Translations under genes and position numbers: made by a program
Assembly: GCF_002101675.1 (NCBI RefSeq)
Contig: NZ_LQOY01000200.1
Location: 1-59,971, forward strand
Source of the DNA: Mycobacterium gordonae
Lineage (GTDB): Bacteria > Actinomycetota > Actinomycetes > Mycobacteriales > Mycobacteriaceae
Direction of reading: 5' to 3'
DNA length: 59,971 bases
Notes under the pieces: generated by a model
Told to the model about the DNA's origin: nothing
What the model saw: only the letters and a program-made list of their open reading frames with translations
Databases searched by the model: none
Shown here: in pieces, positions 50,564 to 57,597 of the stretch
How the letters are laid out: the number at the start of each line of letters is the position of its first letter
How positions within the stretch are numbered: position 1 is the first letter of the stretch

Positions 50564-51210
50564 GGCGGATGGAATCAATCGACGTGGCGATGTTCCCGCT
50601 GGAATCCGCGTTGCTGCCGGGTGAGGATCTGCCGCTGCGCATCTTCGAACCCCGCTACACAGCACTCGTCCGGGATTGTCTGGACAGCCCCGACCCCCGC
50701 TTCGGCGTCGTGCTGATCTCCCGTGGCCGCGAGGTCGGTGGTGGTGACGCGCGCTCTGACGTCGGGACCCTCGCCGCGATCACCGACTACGTTGACGCCG
50801 GCGGGGGCCGGTATGCGCTGCAGTGCCGGATGGGTGAGCGCATCAAGGTGCTGCAGTGGCTACCGGACGACCCCTACCCGCGGGCGCGGGTGCAGATCTG
50901 GCCTGACGAACCGGGACCGCCGGTGACCCCCGCCGCGTTCCTCGACGTCGAGGACCGGGTGTGGGCGCTGTTCGAGCGGATCGCTGACGTACAGGGCGCT
51001 GAACTGCCCAGTCGCGACGAGATCTTCGACTACGGGGACGACGACGCTGACCTCGCAACGCTGTTGTACGCGTTGGCATCTCGCGTTCCGATGGGACCGG
51101 CCGACCGGTACGCCGTGCTGTCGGCCGCATCCGCCGCAGACCGGTTGGACGCCTTGCTCGAGGCGGTGGATTCGGTTACCGCGGTGGTGGAGTTTCAGTT
51201 GTCGGAGTGA
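50560..51210 (+). CDS. LON substrate-binding domain protein (Rv0434)
   Basis: This 216-residue protein is a stand-alone LON N-terminal domain, without ATPase or protease parts. It begins AMFPLESALLPGEDLPLRIFEPRYTALVRDCL, the family signature, followed by FGVVLISRGREVGGGD and a C-terminal helical part with LLYALASRVPMGPADRYAVL. Such proteins may recognise substrates or adaptors. Length agrees with Rv0434. The ATG overlaps the tetR stop. Its stop is 13 bp from the convergent mnhG stop. Confidence 0.92.
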   Translation: MRRMESIDVAMFPLESALLPGEDLPLRIFEPRYTALVRDCLDSPDPRFGVVLISRGREVGGGDARSDVGTLAAITDYVDAGGGRYALQCRMGERIKVLQWLPDDPYPRARVQIWPDEPGPPVTPAAFLDVEDRVWALFERIADVQGAELPSRDEIFDYGDDDADLATLLYALASRVPMGPADRYAVLSAASAADRLDALLEAVDSVTAVVEFQLSE

Positions 51211-51222
51211 CGGGCCGGTTAA

Positions 51223-51570
51223 TCAGCCGGCTTCTCGCTCGTCGGGAACATCTGACTCCAGCTGGTCAGTCGTCAGCAGGTCCCGCAGGTCCTGCTCGTG
51301 GTATGCCAAGCGCCCAACGCGATGCGCGATGACGGGTGCGGTGATGATCGTGAACGACCCGGTCAAGATGAGCACACCGACGTCGGAATCATGGCGTAGC
51401 CGGATAGTTGCACCCGCCAGGACCAAGATCAGGCCGATCACTTGAGGTTTGGTCGCGGAGTGCATCCGCGACAAGGTGTCTTTGAACCGGAGGACCCCGA
51501 TGGCCGCGGTCAGCGCCAGTGCTGAACCGGACAACTGCAATGCGGCCGAGGCGATGTCGAGGATATTCAT
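51223..51570 (-). CDS. mnhG: Mrp antiporter subunit MnhG
   Basis: This 115-residue subunit begins MNILDIASAALQLSGSALALTAAIGVLRFKDTLSRMHSATKPQVIGLILVLAG, with the FxDxxxRMHxxTK motif of MnhG/MrpG. It has three membrane segments and a hydrophilic acidic tail (DQLESDVPDEREAG). It is one of the small subunits required for the heteromeric Na+(K+)/H+ antiporter. The ATG at 51570 overlaps the mnhF stop (ATGA). Confidence 0.92.
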   Translation of the reverse strand: MNILDIASAALQLSGSALALTAAIGVLRFKDTLSRMHSATKPQVIGLILVLAGATIRLRHDSDVGVLILTGSFTIITAPVIAHRVGRLAYHEQDLRDLLTTDQLESDVPDEREAG

Positions 51571-51857
51571 CGGGGTCTCCGCCGGTTCCGCTGGACCTCG
51601 CGCACCCGGAAGCGAGCCACGCTCACCGACCCGATGAAACTGATCAACGCAAGGGCAGCGAGGCTGAAGGCCACCGTGATGTCCAGGCTCACCGCCGCCC
51701 AGATCGCGATAGCGCACATCGTGACCGCGATCAGGGTATCCAGCGCGACCAGGCGGTCCAACGTGCTGGGGCCCGCCAGCAGGCGGACGGTAGTGAGTAC
51801 GGCTGCGATCCCCAGCATCACCGCGGCGACTAATGAGGTTGCCGAGACCATGGTCAT
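51567..51857 (-). CDS. mnhF: Mrp antiporter subunit MnhF
   Basis: From ATG 51857 this 96-residue subunit begins MTMVSATSLVAAVMLGIAAV and has the MnhF block VRLLAGPSTLDRLVALDTLIAV, with three membrane helices. The much longer open frame upstream is shadow coding over mnhE. The ATG overlaps the mnhE stop (ATGA). Confidence 0.92.
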   Translation of the reverse strand: MTMVSATSLVAAVMLGIAAVLTTVRLLAGPSTLDRLVALDTLIAVTMCAIAIWAAVSLDITVAFSLAALALISFIGSVSVARFRVREVQRNRRRPR

Positions 51858-52405
51858 GGATTCCCCTCGATTCGCTCCGGTCGCCAATCGGCGTCGCGCT
51901 CGAAGGCGGCCAGTAGTAGCCGTTCCACCTCGGTGACCTGGTGCCGGAACGTCTCCATCGCGCGAGCAGATCCGGCATTGATCACGTGGCAGAAGAGCAC
52001 TCGGCGCGTTTGGTCGATCTCCAGCACCAGCGACCCGGGCATCATCGACAGGATGTTGGAGGCGAACACCAGCACCAGATCGGACTTCACTGCGAGCTGC
52101 ACGCGAAGCACAGCCGAAAGCGGCAACGAGCCCGGTCTGATCGCCAACCAGGAGACCTGAACGCTGGATACCAGCAGAAACCACGCGACGCGGGTGATAA
52201 GTCGCAGCAGCGAGACCACGTGCACCCGGCCCTGGATCGGAACTTTCGGTAACGGCAGCACGGTGACGATGACCGTGGCCACCATCAACCCGACGAGCGC
52301 GGTGCCCGGCGAATAATCCCCCCACAGCAACGTCCAGACCGCCGCCAGTGTGACCAGTACCGTCACCCGGCGCAAGACCGTCCGCGTCGGGTTGGCCGCG
52401 CTCAT
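51854..52405 (-). CDS. mnhE: Mrp antiporter subunit MnhE
   Basis: This 183-residue subunit has membrane helices near residues 13-50 and 68-90 and the MnhE block LAIRPGSLPLSAVLRVQLAVKSDLVLVFASNILSMMPGSLVLEID (about 85-130), followed by a cytoplasmic tail. It is needed for assembly of the antiporter. The ATG at 52405 overlaps the mnhD stop (ATGA). Confidence 0.93.
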   Translation of the reverse strand: MSAANPTRTVLRRVTVLVTLAAVWTLLWGDYSPGTALVGLMVATVIVTVLPLPKVPIQGRVHVVSLLRLITRVAWFLLVSSVQVSWLAIRPGSLPLSAVLRVQLAVKSDLVLVFASNILSMMPGSLVLEIDQTRRVLFCHVINAGSARAMETFRHQVTEVERLLLAAFERDADWRPERIEGNP

Positions 52406-54030
52406 CGGCCACCTGCCTCGTCATGGTGTGCGTCGGCCCCGGACAGAACCGCGGTGATGTAGCGGCTCCGGTCGAGGACTTCCGTGGCTGCCCGTTGGCT
52501 GTAGCCGACGATCGGTCCGGCCAGAACGGTCAGCGTCAATCCCACCGCAACCAGGGCGAGGGTCGGGCCGACCATACCGACAGGCATCTTGCCCACGTCG
52601 TCGCGCTGGCTGAGGGCCACGTCGTCCGCGTCATCCAGCAACGCCGCCGGGCTGGCGGTCACCAAATCAGCACCCGGCGCCTCGGCGCGGGGCCGCCAGA
52701 ACGCCTTCGCCCACACTCGGGCCACCACCAGCAAAGTCAGCAAACTGGTGAGCACGCCCCCGGCGACCAGCGTCCAGGCCAGCACCGAACCGTTCAACAC
52801 GCCGGCCTGCAGCAGCGCCACTTTGCCGATGAAACCCGAGAATGGCGGAATGCCACCAAGATTCAATGCGGGCACCAGGAACACGAACGCCAGCAGCGGG
52901 GTGGCGGTCAGACCGCCGAGGCGGCCCAGCGCCGACGTGCCGGCCTGGCGTTCGATGAGTCCCAACACCAGAAACAGCGTGGTTTGCACGATGATGTGGT
53001 GCGCGACGTAGTAGATGGCGCCGGACATGCCCGGCTGATTGCTCAGCGCAACCCCGAACATCATGAAGCCGATGTGGCTGACCAGCGTGAATGACAGCAG
53101 GCGTTTGATGTCGCTCTGGGCGATGGCGCCGAATATGCCGACGAGCATGGTCAGCAGCGCCGCCACCAGCAGCACATGGTCCAGTCCAGCGCCAGGGAGC
53201 AGCAGTGCGTGTGCCCGGATGATCGAGTAGATACCGATCTTGGTCAGGATTCCGGCGAATACCGCGGTGACGGGGGCAGGCGCGGTGGGGTAGGAGTCGG
53301 GCAGCCAGGCCGAAAGCGGAAAGACGGCGGCCTTGATTCCGAATGCGACGAGCAGCACCGCGAACACCGCACTGCGGGTGCCGGAGCTGATGCTGTCGAA
53401 CCGCACCGCCAGTTCGGCCATGTTGAGCGTGCCGGTGGCAGCGTAGACCAGTGCGATCCCGGCCAAGAAGATCAGTGACGACAGCATCGAGACCATGACG
53501 TAGCCGATGCCGGCACGCACCCGGTCGGCGCTCGCCCCAATGGTCAAGAGCACGAAGCTGGCGTTGAGCAGCACCTCGAAACCGACGAAGAGGTTGAACA
53601 GATCTCCGGCAAGGAATGCCATGCAGACACCCGCGGCCAGTGCCAGATAGGTGGGCAGGAAGATGGAGGTCGGCTGTTGCTCGCCGCCGTCGCGGATGCC
53701 CTGGCCGATCGCGTAGACGACAACGGCGACCAGCACGATCGAGGACACCACCAGCATCAGTGCGGACAGCCGATCGACCACCAGCATGATCCCCAACGGT
53801 CCCAACCCGGCGCTGGTCGGACCCCAGCCGCCGACGGCGAGGGCCAGTGTTCCGTTCTTGTCGACGAGGTAGAGCAGGGTCACGCAGACTGCGACCACCG
53901 CTGACAGGACGGACAGCGCGATCGTGCGCTGCATCCGCGGGCGTCGTCCCGCGATCAACGTGGCCGCTGCGCCGAGGGTGGGGAGCAGGACAGGCAGCGG
54001 AGTCAGGATGGAGCCGAGGTCAAGGCCCAT
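52402..54030 (-). CDS. mnhD: Mrp antiporter subunit MnhD
   Basis: From ATG 54030 the product has 542 residues and about fourteen membrane helices, homologous to the NuoM/NuoN proton-pumping subunits of complex I. The conserved Glu lies in LFVGFEVLLNASFVLL, and Lys residues lie in FGIKAAVFPLSAWLPDSYPTAPAPVTAVFAGILTKIGIY. Together with MnhA it forms the ion-translocating core. A hydrophilic loop near the C-terminus (about 455-490, PRAEAPGADLVTASPAALLDD) is longer than I expect. The start overlaps the end of mnhC by 11 bp. Confidence 0.95.
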   Translation of the reverse strand: MGLDLGSILTPLPVLLPTLGAAATLIAGRRPRMQRTIALSVLSAVVAVCVTLLYLVDKNGTLALAVGGWGPTSAGLGPLGIMLVVDRLSALMLVVSSIVLVAVVVYAIGQGIRDGGEQQPTSIFLPTYLALAAGVCMAFLAGDLFNLFVGFEVLLNASFVLLTIGASADRVRAGIGYVMVSMLSSLIFLAGIALVYAATGTLNMAELAVRFDSISSGTRSAVFAVLLVAFGIKAAVFPLSAWLPDSYPTAPAPVTAVFAGILTKIGIYSIIRAHALLLPGAGLDHVLLVAALLTMLVGIFGAIAQSDIKRLLSFTLVSHIGFMMFGVALSNQPGMSGAIYYVAHHIIVQTTLFLVLGLIERQAGTSALGRLGGLTATPLLAFVFLVPALNLGGIPPFSGFIGKVALLQAGVLNGSVLAWTLVAGGVLTSLLTLLVVARVWAKAFWRPRAEAPGADLVTASPAALLDDADDVALSQRDDVGKMPVGMVGPTLALVAVGLTLTVLAGPIVGYSQRAATEVLDRSRYITAVLSGADAHHDEAGGR

Positions 54031-54493
54031 TGTGGCCCTCCGGGGGTATCGCGTCGAGCTCATGCGGGTCATCGCTGCCGACGGTAGGCACCGGCTCGGG
54101 CTCGTCCTCGTCGACGGCGCTGGCTTCGGGCCCTGTCAGTCGCGAGACGCGGACGTCCTCGGGGTCGTCACCGACGCGTTCCGCAGTGGTCAGGCGATAT
54201 GACCGGTAGGCCAGCGCCAGCACGAAAGCCGCGGTGCCCATCGTGATGACGATCGCGGTCAATACCATCGCCTGCGCCAGCGGGTCGGCTGTCGCGGGCC
54301 TGTTGGCGCCGCCGTGATCGCGCACCGGCGGATTGCCCGGGGGTCCCCCGGCATTGAGGATCAGCAGGTTCACCGCGTTGCTGATCAGCAGCAGGCCCAA
54401 CAGCATCCGGGTCAAGCTCCGCTCCAGCAGCAGGTAAACACCGGCGCTGAAGAGGCCGGCGACCACGAGCATGGGGATGACGTACGTGGTCAC
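54020..54493 (-). CDS. mnhC: Mrp antiporter subunit MnhC
   Basis: This 157-residue subunit is NuoK-like: VIPMLVVAGLFSAGVYLLLERSLTRMLLGLLLISNAVNLLIL, then a short loop and a third helix (AQAMVLTAIVITMGTAAFVLALAYR). It has an acidic C-terminal tail of about 45 residues (DEDEPEPVPTVGSDD) beyond the usual core. The GTG at 54493 overlaps the mnhA stop (GTGA). Confidence 0.94.
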   Translation of the reverse strand: MTTYVIPMLVVAGLFSAGVYLLLERSLTRMLLGLLLISNAVNLLILNAGGPPGNPPVRDHGGANRPATADPLAQAMVLTAIVITMGTAAFVLALAYRSYRLTTAERVGDDPEDVRVSRLTGPEASAVDEDEPEPVPTVGSDDPHELDAIPPEGHNGP

Positions 54494-57399
54494 CGAGCAC
54501 CTACCTGCTCATCGGGCGCCGATTCGGCAAGCTCCTCGTCGACCCTCGCGCCCAGACTGCGCAGCACGTCAAGCACCAGGCCGACCACGATGAGATACAC
54601 GCCCAGGTCGAAGAACAGCGCTGTCACCAACTTGACGTGGCCTGCCAAGGGGAGGTCGAACTGCACCACCGCCGACGACAGTGCCGGTGCTCCCAGCGCC
54701 AGCGATGCCACCGCGGTTCCGGCGGACAGGGCGAGGCCGGCCCCCAGAATTTTGCCGGCATCCAGTGGCAGCGTTTCACCGAGTTCGTAACGACCTCCGG
54801 CGAGGTAACGTAGCGTCAGGGCCAACCCCGCGGCCAGCCCACCGGCGAAACCACCCCCGGGGGCATTGTGGCCGGTGAAGAAGAAGAACACCGACATGAG
54901 CATCAACAGCGGAAAGATGATGCGCGTCGTGACTTCCAGTACCAGCGACCGGGAGTCGGGGTCGCGAAACTCACTGCCACGCAGCCACGTGGTGTCACTG
55001 ACGGCAGGGGTGTATGGCGTGGCGGGGTTCCCGGGTGCGGACGACGGCCCGGTGGCGCCAACTCCCTGGGCGGGCACCCGCGGAGCCGAGCCGTAACGAC
55101 GGTGCCGAAACACCAGGGAGGCGACCCCTGTCGCGGCCACCAGCAACACCGACACTTCACCGAGGGTGTCCCAGGCCCTGATATCGACCAGAATCACGTT
55201 CACGGTGTTGCCGCCGTTCCCCCGGAAGTAGGCGGCATCGGGCAGCAAGGAGCCGATCGGCGCGGCGGTGCGCGCTGCCATCGCGAACGCCGCGAGCACG
55301 GTCACGCTGACGCCCACCGCCAGGGCCAGCAGTGCACGAGGCAACCGAAACCGCCGCACGTCCGCAGGATCGACCTCGGCCGGCAGCGTCCGTAGCACCA
55401 GCACGAATATCACCAGTGTCACCGTTTCCACCAGGAACTGCGTCAGCGCCAGGTCGGGCGCGCCGTGAAAGGCGAACAGGACGCCACTGCCGTACCCGGT
55501 GACCCCGACCATGAGCACGACCGCAAGCCGATTGCGGGTCATGGTGGCGCCGAGCGCGCCGGCCAAGATCACCCCGACGACCACTGCCTGAATGGGCGCA
55601 TCCCAGAGCCGAAGCTCCGGGCGGGTGTGGGCGCCCAGCCACAGCGCGCCCGCCGGCAGCAGCACCAGGGTGGACAGGATCACCGCTTGGGTCGCCGGGA
55701 TGGAGCCACGCTGGGTCAGCGCGGTCACCCGCACCGCTGCCACATCCAGCCCGCGGATCACCGCGTCGTAGGCCCGGTCGGCCGTTGCGTCGTGACCAGA
55801 AAGCTCGCGCAGCACGGCGCGCCGCAACCAGCCCCGTCCGACGAATGCCACGGTGCCGACGACCAGCACCAGCGCCGAGAGCGCTTGGGCCAAACCCGGA
55901 TGCCACAGCGCCAGGTGGTAATCGTGGCGGTCCGACGCGATCGTGTCCGCGTAGCCTTCCAGGAGGTGGCTCAGGTAGACAGGCGCCAAACCGACGCCGA
56001 GGCCCGCCGCTGCCAACACCGCCGGGGCCGCCTGGAACGTCGCTGTGGGCGGATGCAATTCGGCAACTCGAGTGCTGGGCTCCGACCGGCCCTTCCCGGC
56101 GAAAGCGCCCCACAGAAATCGCAGGCTGTAGGCGACCGAGAAGATCGATCCGATCACTACACCGGCCAGCACCCACGGCGCGGTCGTGCCGAGCGATTCA
56201 CTGTCGGCCAGCGTGGCGAACGCGGCTTCCTTCGCGACAAAACCGAGAAACGGTGGCAGGGCCGCCATGCTTGCGGTGGCAGCGACGGCAATCGTCATCA
56301 GCGCCGGGCAGCGTCGCCCGAGCCCCGCAAGCCGCCGGATGTCCCGGGTCCCGGTGGCATGGTCGATGATCCCGACCACCATGAAGAGAGCCGCTTTGAA
56401 CATCGCGTGCGCGCAGAGCACCGTGAGCCCGGCCAGTACGAGATCCCGGCCGCCGGCGCCGAGGAGCACGGTGATCAGGCCCAGATAGCTGACCGTGCCG
56501 TACGCCAGCAACAGTTTCAGGTCGTATTCGCGTAGGGCGCGCCACCCGGCCGTCAGCATCGTCAGCAAACCCAGAATCACTGCGGTCGGCCGCCAACCCG
56601 GAGAGTCGGCGAAACCTGGCGCCAGGCGCGCGATCAGATACACACCGGCCTTGACCATCGCCGCGGCATGCAGATAGGCGCTTACCGGTGTGGGCGCGGC
56701 CATGGCGCCCGGCAGCCAGAAGTGCAGCGGTACGATGGCCGACTTGCTCAGCGCGCCGGACAGGATGAGTACGACGCCGATGCTGACCGCCGTTCCGGTC
56801 GGCGGCGTGGCCACCACGTCCGACAACAGATAACTGCCGGCCGCCTGGCCCAGCACGATGATGCCGGTCAGCATCGCGAGGCCGCCGGCAGTCGTGACAA
56901 GCAGGGCCTGCGTGGCGGCCCGTCGGCTGGTGAAGCGCTCCGCGTAGTGGCCTATTAGCAAGAACGACAGGACAGTGGTCAGTTCCCAGAACACATACAG
57001 CACCAGCATGTTGTCGGCGACTATCAACCCGAACATGGCCCCGGAGAACCCGACCAGCTCGGCGGCGAAGCTGGGCAACCGATTCTCGGTGTGGCCGTCG
57101 CTGTGGTGGAAGTACTCGCCGCAGTAGAAGACCACCAGCGCGCCGATGCCAAGCGCCAGCAAACTCATGATGGCCGCCAATGAATCCCATCGCAGCGCGA
57201 TGTCCATTGATAGGCCGGGCACCCAATCGATGACGAGCTTGTGGTCAGCGGTATGGCTCGCCGGCCAGTCGGCGACGGCCCACACCGCACAGAACATCGG
57301 CACTGCCGCCAACGGGTAGAACGCACGACGACCCCATCGGACCACCAGAGCCGGCGCAATGGCTGCACCCAGCGCATGGGCGAGCAAGATGGCGAGCAC
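54490..57399 (-). CDS. mnhA: Mrp antiporter fused subunit MnhA-MnhB
   Basis: From GTG 57399 this is a 969-residue membrane protein. The N-terminal two-thirds are MnhA, homologous to complex I NuoL, with FVFWELTTVLSFLLIGHY (conserved Glu) and LHAAAMVKAGVYLIARLAP (Lys), followed by the MnhA-specific region (PDLALTQFLVETVTLVIFVLVLR). From about 820 to the end it is MnhB (TTRIIFPLLMLMSVFFFFTGHNAPGGGFAGGL), so subunits A and B are fused and no separate mnhB exists. GGAG five bases upstream selects the GTG; the 35-codon extension upstream lacks such a site. It leads the mnhA-C-D-E-F-G operon for Na+ or K+/H+ exchange. Confidence 0.93.
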   Translation of the reverse strand: MLAILLAHALGAAIAPALVVRWGRRAFYPLAAVPMFCAVWAVADWPASHTADHKLVIDWVPGLSMDIALRWDSLAAIMSLLALGIGALVVFYCGEYFHHSDGHTENRLPSFAAELVGFSGAMFGLIVADNMLVLYVFWELTTVLSFLLIGHYAERFTSRRAATQALLVTTAGGLAMLTGIIVLGQAAGSYLLSDVVATPPTGTAVSIGVVLILSGALSKSAIVPLHFWLPGAMAAPTPVSAYLHAAAMVKAGVYLIARLAPGFADSPGWRPTAVILGLLTMLTAGWRALREYDLKLLLAYGTVSYLGLITVLLGAGGRDLVLAGLTVLCAHAMFKAALFMVVGIIDHATGTRDIRRLAGLGRRCPALMTIAVAATASMAALPPFLGFVAKEAAFATLADSESLGTTAPWVLAGVVIGSIFSVAYSLRFLWGAFAGKGRSEPSTRVAELHPPTATFQAAPAVLAAAGLGVGLAPVYLSHLLEGYADTIASDRHDYHLALWHPGLAQALSALVLVVGTVAFVGRGWLRRAVLRELSGHDATADRAYDAVIRGLDVAAVRVTALTQRGSIPATQAVILSTLVLLPAGALWLGAHTRPELRLWDAPIQAVVVGVILAGALGATMTRNRLAVVLMVGVTGYGSGVLFAFHGAPDLALTQFLVETVTLVIFVLVLRTLPAEVDPADVRRFRLPRALLALAVGVSVTVLAAFAMAARTAAPIGSLLPDAAYFRGNGGNTVNVILVDIRAWDTLGEVSVLLVAATGVASLVFRHRRYGSAPRVPAQGVGATGPSSAPGNPATPYTPAVSDTTWLRGSEFRDPDSRSLVLEVTTRIIFPLLMLMSVFFFFTGHNAPGGGFAGGLAAGLALTLRYLAGGRYELGETLPLDAGKILGAGLALSAGTAVASLALGAPALSSAVVQFDLPLAGHVKLVTALFFDLGVYLIVVGLVLDVLRSLGARVDEELAESAPDEQVGAR

Positions 57400-57597
57400 G
57401 GAACTCCGATACAAGGGGTCTTGTGGGCGGATGAGGCCCCGACGCACGGACCCTGCGGGCCATCCGAGTCTATTCGGCACCGTACCCAGGAAAAAGTGAG
57501 GCAAACACCGCGGCCGGTGCCATGGGTGGCCGCGTGTCGCTCAGCCCCGATGAGGTGGTGCGCTGCCGCAGCCGGGCCTACGGCCCAACGGTCGGCA
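57400..57597. other. Intergenic region between mnhA and the PE_PGRS gene
   Basis: These 198 bp should hold the mnh promoter and the 3' end signals of the PE_PGRS gene. No supported gene or strong hairpin is visible. Confidence 0.45.

Noticed and set aside
51211..51232. GCCGG/CCGGC hairpin between the LON and mnhG genes as a terminator
   Set aside because: The stem is only five base pairs with an eight-base loop, too weak to call.
51571..51978. Long N-terminal extension of mnhG
   Set aside because: It overlaps mnhF and mnhE in another frame and has no membrane-protein character; the family start is at 51570.
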